DNA from: Viscum album
Taxonomy: Eukaryota; Streptophyta; Magnoliopsida; Santalales; Viscaceae
Direction: 5' to 3'
Assembly: GCA_963277665.1 (NCBI GenBank)
Contig: OY728121.1
Span: 956,448,097-956,512,096, forward strand
Length of the DNA: 64,000 nt
In this document: positions 10,975 through 23,355 of the stretch, piece after piece
How positions within the stretch are numbered: position 1 is the first letter of the stretch
Layout of the letters: each line of letters opens with the position of its first letter
Program-made: the position numbers and the translations under genes
Notes under the pieces: generated by a model
Told to the model about the DNA's origin: nothing
Databases searched by the model: none
The model's input: only the letters and a program-made list of their open reading frames with translations

Positions 10975-11490
10975 TCATTATCAGTATGTCACCATCAAGT
11001 TTTCATCATCAGTGTGTTGTCATCAGTCTACAACATCAGTTTTTCATCGGTCTATCATCATTGGTATGTTAGCATCGGTTTGTCATTAGTACATCATCAT
11101 CGGTCTATTAGCATCAGGTTGTCATTGGTTTTTCATCATTGGTGTGTTATCATCAGTTTTTCATTCGTTTTCCATCATCAGGTTATTAGTATTGGCGTGT
11201 CATCCTCGGTGTGTCGAACATCGGTGTGTTGAACATCGGTGTTTTGAACATCGGTGTGTCGAACATCAGTGTGTCGAACATAGGTGTTTCGAACATCAGT
11301 GTGTCAACCATCGGTGTGTCGAACATCGGTGCGTCAAAATTCGATGCGTCAAACATATGTGCATCGAACATCGGTGCGTCGAACAATGGTGTGTCGAACA
11401 AATGTGTGTCGAACATTGGTGTGTTGAACTTTGGTGTGTCAAACATTAGTGTGTCGAAAATCAGTGTGTCGAATATTGGTGTGTTGAGCA
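10975..11490. repeat. LTR minisatellite, 15-bp unit
   Basis: From 11211 to 11490 about 18 copies of a 15-bp unit (GTGTGTCGAACATCG) follow each other. From 10975 to 11210 the same theme is present in a more degenerate form (CATCATCGGTCTGTTAG). Because 15 is a multiple of three, both strands stay open for over 300 bases; these ORFs are not genes. Confidence 0.95.
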
Positions 11491-11546
11491 TACTATCGGT
11501 GCCAGAACTCTGGGAAAATTATGAAGAGTCTATCTTACACATAACA

Positions 11547-12004
11547 TTACTATATTAAGTGAAATACAAAAATACATTTAAAAATATAGTTTTAAACATA
11601 TTGATTCGTAATTATAAGTTATTGACTTATTAAAAAATGTTGTTCTATATGAAATAGTAGAATATGTAGATTGACATTATTTGTGATTATGAAAACTACT
11701 ATAGAATAGAGGGTCCAACCATCTCCCCCTTTCTTATAATCACAAATTATGGTATACATGTAAATATAAGGAATAATAATAACTAGACTTAGCATATAAT
11801 TCAATGAATGATAATAAATGGGGATTACTTTCAATCTATAACATCTTAGGTTTAATGATAGGTTATACATGATCATTAATATAATTTTAGGACTGTAACC
11901 TATAGTAATACTTAACCTTAGGGACATCCCTAGATATAACTTAGAGAATATCTATAGGGATCTCACTAAAGTTTTCGCATCCTATTTTCCAATGTTTGAC
12001 TAAA
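11547..12004 (-). mobile_element. Truncated internal 5' leader of a second gypsy unit
   Basis: The part from about 11830 to 12004 matches 18640-18809, the leader just inside the PBS of the gypsy unit to the right. Shared pieces are AACATCTTAGGTTTAATG, GGACTGTAACCTATAGT and AACCTTAGGGACATCCCTAG. It is cut at the copia LTR boundary. At 11721-11735 the minus strand reads AAGAAAGGGGGAGAT, which looks like a polypurine tract, but the LTR that should follow is not evident. No coding sequence is recognised. Confidence 0.6.
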
Positions 12005-12022
12005 CCATCGCTCTGATACAAA
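12005..12022 (-). other. Primer-binding site next to the long gypsy LTR
   Basis: The minus strand reads TTTGTATCAGAGCGATGG, very close to the common gypsy PBS TTGGTATCAGAGC. It lies one base from the LTR end TATA at 12024. Confidence 0.85.
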
Positions 12023-12023
12023 C

Positions 12024-15000
12024 TATAACAACCCAAGGTTGACATACATGAGCATTACATTTACTTTGCAGAATACTTAGTAAATGACACAAATAGATTC
12101 CCAAAGACCATATATGTTTAGTTCCTTTAGAAACTAGGAACATAATCTTCTAACTTCTTGAAATATCTTCAACATCTCCCATAAATATCTTCACCTTTTG
12201 TTTTCCTACCTAAAACCTTTATTTATATCTAGGGGAAAAGAAAACAAAATAATGGTGAGGAGAAATTATCATTAAGGGTAAATATTGAGAACATAAAACA
12301 AACCATAAACATAAGAATGTAAAATCATGAACATAAAGTTTAAATATCAAAATCATGAGTCATGAAATAAATCTTTTCAGTTCATAAGGGACATATCATA
12401 ATGGATCATTAACCATGATAAAATAGCATTGGAATAAAACATTGAATTATGGAAAAAAAATAATCACATAATATTATTTCCATAGTAGCTAAGGCATTGT
12501 TTCCCATACCATTATAGTGGACAAAGTCCATTACTGAACTAAGTTTACACGCCATTCCGACCACGTATTACTGAACCAAATTTACTTTCCATTCTAGTCC
12601 AGTATTACTGAGGTGGATTTACTTTACAGTCTATTAATATATATATAATGAGATATAAATCTTTACCCAATTCATTAGAGGGAGATATAGGTCTCATCCA
12701 TCTCATAATGAAATCTTTCTTACATGTTCCACAAAAGAATAAATCATTCATCATAACATAACCCAGGAAATAAAATGATTTTCTTAAACATCATTCCATC
12801 ATAAAATAATCCAGATAAAATAAATAGATTTCAAAAAAAATTCCATCATAAAAAATTAAATCAAAGTAATAATAGGGATATAAATGTAACACTATGTCAT
12901 CTTAGGTGGAAAATAATTTTTATAAAACACTTGAACTTAATTCTCGAGTAAAATATCCTTTCTTTTTCAAAAATGTTTCCTTTTCTCAAAATGACACATA
13001 ATTTTAAAAGAAAATAATTTAGTTGAAAATAATATTGAAATCTTCTAGAGTAAAATTCTTGGAAATAAGGTGTCATGAAGCCATAAAATTTCATTCATGC
13101 TGTATAAGAAAAAAACATTATCCTCGTACGTTTTCCTAAAAAGTTAAAAAGTACCTCAAATTGAAAAAAGAAAAAAGATTCCTTTCATAATACTTAATAA
13201 AAATTCACCAAAGTGTTAAATTAATTTTAAAAATTTGTAGAATAATAGAAATAATATTACATAATTAGGAAACCTGGATGTGGATGATAAATATACCCCA
13301 ATAAATACTTACGTATAAACAATCTTAGATAAAAATGAGTTTGTAAAATTATCCCTTACCTTAGGTCTGATATGAATCGTATGTATCCGAAACTCATGTG
13401 TAATGATTTAAATAATGTTATTGATTTATTAAATAATCATAATAATTTTTATGATAATATTTATGATAATATTTTCATCCTTTTGTTAGTTACATTTCCT
13501 TGTAACATGTTATTCGGGTATTAACCGCTTTATGTTCTTATGATTGTTTTATCAGATAAGTTCATATTAATATTTTTTTGGTTATATTTATATCATTTAA
13601 ATAATGTTATTATTATAATATATATCATATTTATTCATTAAATTAATTTATATAATCATTCTTTAATGAAGACTATGTAGAACAAATCACATCGCACTGT
13701 GGAGACGATAAACTGTACGAACGCACGAGCAACGATATCGTTCCCATAATTGTTGAATGGTATCAAATTTGATGGTGTATAGTTTCTCAGAATAAATATA
13801 ATTTTATATTATTCAGGTATATATTTATTAATTCCATCCTTATAACCATCCATGTGAGGTGGTGGTGAAAAACGGATTACACCACATCGTGGAGATGGCA
13901 AGCTATACGTACGCACTCATGGTGATTTCATTTTTCATAGGATATGTAGACTTTGGAATATGGTTGTTTCATAATAATAATACCCTATAAGTATATAATA
14001 AATAATTTATTTATTACTTTATAATGGTACAACTCATGAGGCGGAAGAAGAAGAAGAAGAAAGAAGTTTGAAGGAAACAATAAATGATATTTCCTCTTCT
14101 TCAACGTGCCTGGTCAAAATCTCCTCAAAGAGCACTAGAGTTGGTATTTGAAGAAGACCAGGAACTATATAATATATATAGGAAAGTTGATAATGTAAAT
14201 TGGAAGGTTATGTCCGAGCTTGAAGTCTCAAAATAAAGTGAATAGTTAAGGGAGGAAGTATCCTTTAATAATTATGGTGAGGGGCACTTTTGGAATCCTA
14301 AAAAATATTAATTTATAATAATTTGAAAATCAATAAAAATACCTAAAAAATTATATATATTTGAAGATGAGATATTATATGGTCTAAATAACATCAACTA
14401 ATAAAATTTATATAATTTTTGATGTCAATTTAAACATTATCATTTTAATTGGAAATTAGTTATTCTATTTAATTTTAATCAAGATAACAAATGTTTCAAT
14501 ATTAAAAGGGTTCAATATTTACTTATTTGATTTCAATTATAACATAAATGAATAATTTATAACATTTTAGATCTTATAATATTTATTAAATATTTTTTAA
14601 AATTGTTTTATTATTTTTAAATAATTTTAAAAAACATTATTTTAAAATAATATCTATTGTGTCAATTTTGAAACTATTCATTTCATGGATTTTTAGAAAT
14701 ATCAAGATATAGTGTTATACTCGAGACATGTATTTTATTATATCCCTAATGGGTCAAGGTCATCAATAATATTAATTGGAAAAAATTAATTATCCCAAAT
14801 TATATTTATTTTAATATTTTTAATAAAAATTATTTCATAATTCCATTATTAAAATAATCACTACATCAATATTGTGTAAATATTTAGTATACATGTTTTT
14901 AGAATAAAAATTTGAAATAAAATACTACAATGAAAATTAATTTATTATGTTTCATAAGAATATATTTAGTCGAATTTATCTTCTAGAAAATTAAAACTTA

Positions 15001-16517
15001 AAAATGTTACACTTACTAAAGTATGAATGTGACAACTTTAACATCACTTTAAATAAAATAAATGTCATAATCACTTCTATAAAGATAAAAATGGCATATT
15101 TATTATAAATTGGATGATTAGGGCCGAGATAAAATTGACAAATATGATTTTTCATGTGTTTTGGCATTTTTGTGGTTATTAGTATTTTAGTAAAAAATGT
15201 TTTATGGATTTCTTATCAATTAATTAACTTTTACATCACCAAAGTATAAGACTTTAAGGTAATTATTAATTTCCTAAATATTAAAAATAAATTACTAGGA
15301 TATAGTTAATTCTTTTATATTTCAATTCATTAATTATTTTCTAAGATATCACCTAATTATCTCTATATTAAAATTATTATACTTATAAGAAATGTGAGTT
15401 TAACATTTTGTCACTTTCAGTGGTTTTACTAATATCTATGTCATTTTCATTATCAAGTAGACCTTAAATGACTATGTTATGAACCTTATATTACAATAGT
15501 ATAACTTTATTCATTAAAAAGGATTTTTTTATGTTTTAGAATGATTTTATTCTCCTTATCATATTATTTGTTGGACTAATTTACCCGATTTACCTTTAAC
15601 CACACTAAATAAAAATTATTGTAGTTACAATTCATAATATCCAAAAAATAAAAGTATCATATTAACATAATTTTTAACCACTGATTCAAAATATGGAATC
15701 CATTTTTTATAATTCAAAACATATAACTGAAAGAAATTAATTTAAAATTAATTCTCATTGTTAAAAACCAAAAGTGAGTTTTTAAAAATAAAAAACTTAT
15801 CAAAAGATTATCATGTGTTTATGTCCAATTTGAATGTGAAATTACTTCAATGAAAAAAATTGAATTAAATGATAAAAAAATGATCTAATTAAACTTTAAA
15901 ACCAAAAAAAAAGATTATCTATTTAAATAAATTAGATGAAAAGACAGTTTTAAATTATAATGCCGTATTTTTCACTATTCATTAAAATATGGATTTTATC
16001 TAAAAATACAAAAATTTAAACAAAAGTAAAATTTTTAGGTTCCATTTCCAAAGAATAATTTTATTTTTTCAAATATAATATATATATAGTTGTTAAAAAT
16101 AGATTTAAATTGGATGTTCCATCAAAAGGTGAAAAAATAACATTTTTATGAAAAATACTTCTTTTATGTGAAATATTGAATTTGTTATTATATCATATCT
16201 ATAAAATACATAAGATGAATTTTAATTTTATATAAAATTAAAAATGTGGTTAATACTATTCATAAGGGTGAGTTTATATCTCATTAAATAATAATATTTC
16301 AATAATATATCATTGTTTAGTGAAACTCAGTATTGCATACAATGTAAGATATCGAAGAAGGTTACTCTTGTCGATAATGCAAGCCAAGTATAGTGTTTCA
16401 TATAATTCAAGATAATATGGTGTCTTGTATAGGGAAAGATAATCTTGGTGTAAAATACAATGCAAGTCATTAATAAAATTAAAAAGAATCCATCTCATAA
16501 AATCTTGGGGTATTACA
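12024..16517 (-). mobile_element. Long gypsy LTR (A), minus orientation, 4.5 kb
   Basis: The ends are complementary short inverted repeats: TATAACAACCC at 12024 and GGGGTATTACA ending at 16517 (own strand TGTAATACCCC to GGGTTGTTATA). Positions 12024-13031 match 18829-19833 and 16088-16517 match 19834-20267 of LTR B. The 3057 bases between are absent from B. It contains two full and one partial copy of the 190-bp repeat. A PPT lies on one side (16518-16530) and a PBS on the other (12005-12022), so it is shared by two units in tandem. No gene is seen; short ORFs inside it are chance in AT-rich DNA. Confidence 0.88.
13686..14050 (-). repeat. 190-bp repeat cluster in LTR A
   Basis: Copies begin ATCACATCGCACTGTGG (13686) and ATTACACCACATCGTGG (13876), 190 bp apart, and a partial copy follows near 14026 (ACAACTCATGAGGCGG). 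Each full copy continues with a GTACG-rich core and ends near TCGTTCCCAT or TTCATTTTTCAT. The same family is at 20470-20935, 32086-32720 and 59225-59520. Confidence 0.75.
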
Positions 16518-16530
16518 TTCTACCCCCTTA
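16518..16530 (-). other. Polypurine tract of gypsy unit
   Basis: The minus strand reads TAAGGGGGTAGAA directly before the LTR start TGTAATACCCC. This is the plus-strand priming site and marks LTR A as the 3' LTR of the unit to its right. Confidence 0.8.
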
Positions 16531-17699
16531 AAATAACATTCGCCATTGAAATTCATTAGTGTTATAAATGGTTTACTACTTGAAAGTTTCTTCCATGGAA
16601 ACCCAAATCGTAAAAAGGAATACTAAAACTTCATTTTAAAAATGAAATTTAGAATCATAACAGTTACCCAAAGTAACTCATCACTGGGTTTACACATTGG
16701 AGAACATAGGTGGGAAGTGAAACATGGATTGGGAAGGGAAATCTTGCCATCATGTTCTGATGGATAGTGATAGAGAATAAGGTTATGAGATAGTTAACAA
16801 CCATAAATACATAAATGTATGATTATTTAAGGGACCATCTGATTCATTGGATAAGAAGGTACTAAGATAACATGTTTGGTTTTCCAGATCCGTTTTCTAA
16901 AGTTGATGATTTTTTTATTTAAGGGAAATACTTACATGATTTTAGTACAATACCACAGTTGGTAATTCCATGGAAAATTTCCACTTCATCTATTATTTAA
17001 ATAAATGAAGTTGAATTTTTTATTCTATAAGTGTTAGCAGATCATGTGATAGAATGATAGGTCATTCCATCTGTCTCAACAGAAATGTTATTATAGGTAA
17101 TAAAATATGTATACAGCCACCTATAGTGAGATAATACATTAATATAAAAAAATTTAATAGGAATATAACTTATACTATCCATAAATGGATAACATTACAA
17201 TCCTTCAAAAAACTAAAAATATAAAACTTTTGAAAGAGTTGAACTAAGTCGACTTAAATTTTATCTCCCATACCTCATAAGTTAGTTCTTGGTTGTCATA
17301 TTCCAAACATGTAAATACCTGAATCATGGAATCTCTTGAAATATGGTAATGAAATTAATTACTATTAAACCTTAGTGAAAACATGCATTCGATCAAAATT
17401 AACTCTTTCTACACACAAAAATACCAAAAATTCTATATACTCAAACCATGGTTTCACTTTGTCCTTATATCAGTCAAGATGTCATTAATACCATCACACA
17501 TCTCATTATCTCCATATCCCATCATTATTCACATATCATGTGTTTTCAAAAAATATGTGAATAAATTTTCATGGTTACTGGTATGATATACTTATGGAAA
17601 ACCACAATGTACCAATACATAGATATTTTAGTATTCCATAATACCATAAAAGATATTCTACAACATAATTTTTAAACCTATTACATAAACACTTACTCA
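16531..17699 (-). other. Internal spacer of gypsy unit, no gene recognised
   Basis: AT-rich DNA between the gag remnant and the polypurine tract. I see no protease, RT, RNase H or integrase motif on either strand. A short open stretch at 17383-17586 on the plus strand has no recognisable features. Confidence 0.6.
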
Positions 17700-18560
17700 T
17701 TCCACCACTTTGTTGTCATAATCAACATTACCAATAGTGATCACATGTGATTTGAGTTTTTCTTTGTCCTTAAGAGGTTGTTGGAATCAATAATCATCCA
17801 TAACCCTTGGATTAAGGAATTTGTTACCATAATCCCCTCTTCCTTTCACTTGTATCCTTGATTTATGGGAGGTGCACTCATTAGAGCTTTCTGTTTATTT
17901 CCATTACATTAGTTTTAAAATTCTCGATGACCTTCTTTCCCACACTTAAAACATTTATCAATCACTTTAAGACATTTTACTCCATGTTTCTTTCCACACA
18001 TTGAGCATAAATAAAATATAATATTCTTTTCTCCATAATTTTTTTAGTTTCTTTTGAATTATATCCTTATTTTTATGTCATTACAATGACATAGATGAGA
18101 AACTCCTATCTCCATTTTTGTAAGAAGAATACAAGGAAGGTATATACTAAAAATAAGTTTTTGAACTCATCCCAATCCATGAAGTTAATTTTATATTGTT
18201 TCTTCATATTCTTGATAATGTTCCACCATATATTTGCTTTACCTTCAAAGCAATAAGTGACCGTCTTATCCTTTTCACATTTTAAACATTGGAGAATGAA
18301 AAATATCTTTTCAATGATTAAATCAATTTATTTTCAACTGGTGGATCTGTAGTTCCACTAAAATAAGGTGGATGTTTCCTTAAGAAATATTCAAGATATT
18401 GTTGTTCCCACCTATGGTCATTTGGAAGCCTAGTTGGATTTATGGTCATAAAAACAAGATTCTTTATTCAACCTCCCATAAAATTTTGTTGTTCAGGAGG
18501 AAAATAATTTCATTGACCATCGCATCCAACATTAACATGGTTCATTTGGGTTCCATCCAT
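17700..18560 (-). pseudogene. gag: Gypsy gag, decayed, with CCHC knuckle region
   Basis: Read on the minus strand the segment contains YLEYFLRKHPPYFSGTTDPP, the HPP-F-G-TDP signature of plant chromovirus-type Gag. Traces of the KTVTYCFEGKANIWW helix region, the site of the usual A-WW motif, follow near 18200. The nucleocapsid is at 17918-17998: CGKKHGVKC, then CFKCGKEGH with the final Cys of the knuckle lost at a stop. This arrangement (C-GK-HG--C followed by C-X2-C-GKEGH) is that of Del/Tekay-like elements. Many stops and at least two frame changes are present. No pol follows before the polypurine tract, so the unit is gag-only. Confidence 0.8.
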
Positions 18561-18809
18561 TGTCTAAAACCCAACAAGAATAGTGTGAGAGGGAAAAATC
18601 ATACTAGGAAAACAACACAATCAAGGGGGAGTCCTTTAAATCACTAACATCTTAGGTTTAATGACAGTTTATTCATGAAAATTACTATAATTATAGGACT
18701 GTAACCTATAGTTATACTGAACCTTAGGGACATCCCTAGACATACCTTATAAATACCTCTAGGGATCTCACAAAAGTTTTCACATCCTAGTTTCCAAAGG
18801 TTGAATAAA
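18561..18809 (-). other. Leader between PBS and gag of gypsy unit
   Basis: Non-coding 5' leader, matched by 11830-12004. It contains GGACTGTAACCTATAGT and AACCTTAGGGACATCCCTAG, both shared with the second copy. Confidence 0.7.
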
Positions 18810-18827
18810 CCATCATTCTGATATCAA
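18810..18827 (-). other. Primer-binding site of gypsy unit
   Basis: The minus strand reads TTGATATCAGAATGATGG, the same site as 12005-12022 with several transitions, one base from the LTR. Confidence 0.82.
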
Positions 18828-18828
18828 C

Positions 18829-20267
18829 TATAACGACCCAAGATTGAAGTATATGGACATTACATTACTTTTTTTGGAATACATAATACATGAGACAAAC
18901 ACATGCACAAAGAACATATTAGTTTAGTGACTTTGTAAACTTGGAACATATCCTTCTAACTTCGTGAAAGATATTCAGCATCTCCCATAAAGATATTCCC
19001 CTTTTTTTCCTACCTAAAACCTTTCTTTATATCCTGTGGAAAAAAAAATAAAAAGGGTGCACTCAAATCAGTAATGGTAAATATTGAAAACATAAAACAA
19101 ACCATAAACATAGGAATGAAAAATCATGAACATGAAGTTTACAGATCAAAATCACGAGTCATGAAATAAATCCTGGTAGTTTTTAAGTCATAGATCATAA
19201 AGGAATATTAACCAGGATAAAATAGATTTGGAATAATACATAGAATTGTGGAAAACAAATAAGTATATAATATGATTTCCATAGTAGATAAGGAATTATT
19301 CCCAAGACCATCACAGTGGAAAAAGTCCATTACTGAACTAGGTTTAGATGCCATTCCAGCCATGTATTACTGAACTGGATTTACTTTTCATTCCAGACCT
19401 ATATTATTGAACCAAATTTACATGATGTTCTAGTCATGTTTATCTAATCAGATATAAATCTCTAACCAATTCATTTGAGGGAGATATAGGTCCCAATCAT
19501 CTCATAATGAAATCTTTCTTACATGTTCCATAGAAAGATAAATTATTCATCATATCATAACCCATGAAATAAAATGGGTTTCTTAAACATAATTCCATCA
19601 TAACATAGTCCATATAAAACAAATGAATTTAATAAAAAAAATTTCATTATAAATACAATAAAATCAAAGTAATAATATAGATAGAAATATTACCTTATGT
19701 CATCTTAGATGGAAAATACTTTTGATAAAACAATTGAACATAATTCCTGAGGAAAATTTCATTTATTTTTCAAAAACGATTTAATTTCTCAAAATGCCAT
19801 GTAATTTTAAAAGAAAAAAATTTAGTTGAAAATAAAAGTGTTAAAAACTAGATTTAAAATGGGTACTCCATAAAAAGGCAGGAAAACTGCATTTTTTTGG
19901 AAAAAATACTACATTTATAAAAAAAATTGAACTTTTTCTTATATCATGTCTAAAAAATATATAAGATGAATGATAATGTTATATAGAATTTATAATTTTG
20001 TTAATAATACTAATAAAAAATAGTTTATATCCCATTAAATAATAATATTTTTATAATATATCGTTGTTTAGTGAAACTCAGTATTGCATACAACGCAAGA
20101 TATCGAGGAAGGTCGCTCATGCGTGTAATGAAATTCAAGTATAGGGTTACATATACAACAAACTAATATGGTGTTGTTTATAGTGAAAGCTAATCTTGGT
20201 GTAGAATAAAACACAAGGCATACAAGAAATTAAAAATAATATATCTCATAAAATCTTGGGGTCTTAA
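18829..20267 (-). mobile_element. Gypsy LTR (B), internally deleted copy of LTR A
   Basis: 5' LTR of the gag-only unit, 1439 bp. It begins TATAACGACCC and ends near GGGGTCTTAAA on the plus strand, matching the ends of LTR A. Homology jumps from the equivalent of 13031 to that of 16088 at about 19833. Both sides of the lost segment carry TAGTTG in LTR A, which fits deletion between short repeats. Shared blocks include GTGAAACTCAGTATTGCATA near 20073. Confidence 0.85.
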
Positions 20268-20469
20268 ATAAATGCATCATTGGAATGCCTTTAGTTCATA
20301 CCTAAGGAGGATACCCAAAGAAGAGGTTACATTCATCTATGAGTGTTTTTGTTTTATATCTTCCTCCACCCCTTCCATTATTTTTATTTATTTCTTATAT
20401 AATAACAAAATTATCATATATATACTAAGATTTTATTATGATAAGGGTAAAACCTAAAACCGTACACAC

Positions 20470-20935
20470 TTCTATGGAATGGGTAACAAAATCCTTATTC
20501 GTGTGTATGAAGAACTAGCCCTGCGCGAACTGACGTAGTTTGTCTTTCCGTTACAAAATATCATGGTTGGTAATCATGATGGAATTAATATTTATATATT
20601 ATTTTTATTATATTTATTATATTATTATTCTTCAAGAATTTTTATATCACACATACCTTCATGCATTCTATTTTGTGGGGATACGATAACATCGTTCGTG
20701 TGTACGGCAGAGTACAGTCTCACAAACCGATGCGATTCATTAACTCTTTACATGGAATGCATTAAGGATGTGTTTAGTAAAAATATTTGATATATGTGAA
20801 ATAATTTTTTTACTAAAATAATAATATATATATATATATGTTATTCAACTTTCTTTCTTTCAATATGACAAGAAAATGGAAATAATGTTTATGCGTACGT
20901 ATGATTTACCATCTCCATGAATGGTGTGCTTCATT
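20470..20935 (+). repeat. 190-bp repeat cluster in LTR E
   Basis: Three copies in the opposite orientation to those in LTR A, about 195 bp apart. Each shows a run such as ATCGTTCGTGTGTACGGCAG or TATGCGTACGTATG, followed by CCGATGCGATTCATT or a variant. Confidence 0.7.
20821..20840. repeat. (TA)n microsatellite
   Basis: A simple TA dinucleotide run in LTR E. Confidence 0.9.
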
Positions 20936-23355
20936 TCCTAACACTAAATTTGATATATTACTATAAATAAATTTATAAATGATGTATATGATATTTATAT
21001 AATGTTTTCATTTTCTAAAAAATGAAATCATGATTAAATCAGGAGTATATAAAAATAACAAGTCAAAACATGTATGAAAAACAAAGCAGCTATTACTAGA
21101 AGAATACCTTTATCATGGAATTATTAATAAATGGGTAATATAAAGTCATAAGAAAATTATTTATGGTATGATATATATAAATATGTTTCTGTGATATATT
21201 TATAATAAAATTATATTTTTTATACATGAATTTTGAATGAGTACAATGGAAGTCAAGAGTTAAGGTAAAGAGATTTATAGTCTCACTTTTTTTATAAGAG
21301 ACTTATTCCATATTCGCCAATCATTTCTTTTGTGTGGTGTATATAATTCCTGATGACATGATATATCATAAATAAAACTCATTTAATTATAATTAATTTT
21401 TACATTGATGTTATTCTTTCATGGGGATTATGACTCAAAATTTAGTCAAGCAGTAAGGGATTTTTTTCTCTATTTTCCTTGTTTGAGACATACATTATGT
21501 TATTCACCTATATTATTTCATGAGGTATATATATATACACATTGACATGTAATTTCATTAATATATTCAACATAATGATATTTTAAGTTATATTTTATGT
21601 TCTTCTTTAATGGGGTGTATGATTCAAGGTTACCAAAGTGGTAATGATTTTATGTTACAATATCATTGTTTATCACGATTGATTATGATTTTGTCTCCTA
21701 TATTTATATATCATGATTTAATTTTAAATAATTCTCTTTAATTTTATTATCCTTTGATTATTCTGTTTATATTCAAGTATTGGTTTCATTTTCCCACTCT
21801 TTGGTACTTAAAATTATTAAGAAAATGTTTTTTTAAAACCAGCTTTATTTATCTCTATGGTTGGAAATATTTTTTATTTAAAAACACTTTTCTCTAAAAA
21901 TGATTTCAATTTTTTTATTACTATATTATTATTTTTAAAATATTTTTTCCATGTTTGAATATTTAATTTTTTTTTGAAATGAATCTTCTTGTCATTTTCC
22001 AAAACAATTCCCATTTGGAGTTTACAGAAAATGTGAAAGGAACCTTCATTTTAACATGTATGGGATGAAATAAAATTTTCAAATTCAGGACTGATAATTT
22101 ATTTGAAGAATAATTTATAAGTTTTCAAATTTATTTTCAATGAAAAATGTTTTTAAAAACGTTTTTTGTTTTAAAAATATTTTTTTTCGAAGCGAAGAGG
22201 ATATTTTCCTCAAGAAATTTTTAAATGGAATTTTAAATTTTTTACCACCTAATATTAAATCCTTTTATTTTACCTATGAACTTATGGGGATATTATCCAA
22301 GTATACCATTAATGTTATTTGTCTAAATCATTTATTTTTTAATGGTTTTTTATGAAACCTGTTTCTCTTCCGCTGGTTGTGCCATGAGGCAATGCTTATG
22401 AAACCTGCTTCTTTTCATGGATGATTCTATTATGAAATGATTATGAAACCTATCCCTTTTACGTAGGTTATTATATAAAAAAATATTTATTATATCCATT
22501 TCATTTCATGGTTTATGATATGATGAATTTTTATGATCTTGTGGAACACATTTGTATGATTTCATTATATGATAGGTGGGACCAATATCTGCCTCCAATG
22601 CATTGGGTAAAAATCTATATATATTATGAGATAGAAATGGATGGAACGAAATGTGAAAACACTATAGTAAGATATGTTTGTATAGGGGAGTATACCTATT
22701 ATATTATTACATACCTAGAATTAGGAGTGAACATGGTATAGTAGGAAAAGGCTGGAATGAGGTTTGAACTTGATACAATAAGACTAATCAGGAATGATGA
22801 GTGGTCTCGGTATAGTAAAGGACATTGTCTACTGTAATGAGATTGATAGTGAACCTTGAATATTATTTTATTTAATTTCTATGATTATGTTTATTCCAAA
22901 AAATATCTGCCTTATGTCAATGTTATGCTCTTATGGTTCATGTTTTTTTATTATCTTTTGATTCTTGTATTATTAATTTCCAATCCTTATTCCTTGATTC
23001 ATGTGTACGATATTTGATATACATGGTATGGTTATCAAAAGTTATGCCAATGTTCTCAAACCCTTATGATCATGTTATGCTTATATATCTTTGTTTTTTA
23101 ACCTTTCTGATTATTATAACTCACTCTTTCTTATGTCTCCATTCCCCAGGTAATGAAGAAAGGTTTTAAGTAGGAGTACTAAATGGGAATATATTTATGA
23201 GAAAAATTGAATGTCTTTCTCCAAATTATAATATTTTCTTCCATGTTTTCAATGTCACTAAAATATTATGGTTCTATGGTATATGTTTATGTAATGAAAT
23301 TAATATTCATAAAAAATGATTTTATATCCATGTATGTTAAGACTTGTTCGCTATA

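Larger units (their letters stand above)
9752..11546 (-). mobile_element. 5' LTR of SIRE-type copia, minus orientation
   Basis: On the plus strand it starts TGGTCGG and ends ATAACA, so on its own strand it would begin TGTTAT and end with CCGACCA. The inner end is firm because the PBS follows. The outer end is a best guess from TG/CA and the end of the tandem array. It is 1795 bp with these limits. The LTR pairs with 1-1510 in inverted orientation. No 3' LTR in the same orientation exists at the other end of the element. Confidence 0.8.
20268..23355 (+). mobile_element. Relative of the long gypsy LTR (E), plus orientation, partial
   Basis: Reverse-complement similarity to LTR A and LTR C is visible in several blocks. 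These are the 190-bp repeat cluster (20470-20935), AGTTAAGGTAAAGAG near 21258, the CCACTCTTTGGTACTTAAAA block near 21797 (partner near 31400), and GGACATTGTCTACTGTAATG near 22822 (partner near 12530). The right end is placed near CTATA at about 23355 by analogy. The left end is cut where LTR B begins its flank. No gene is seen; open stretches at 22140-22355, 22508-22741 and 22933-23169 have no recognisable domain. Confidence 0.55.

Noticed and set aside
11144..11491. Overlapping ORFs of about 100 codons on both strands
   Set aside because: They are translations of the 15-bp array, which stays open in several frames; the peptides are simple repeats.
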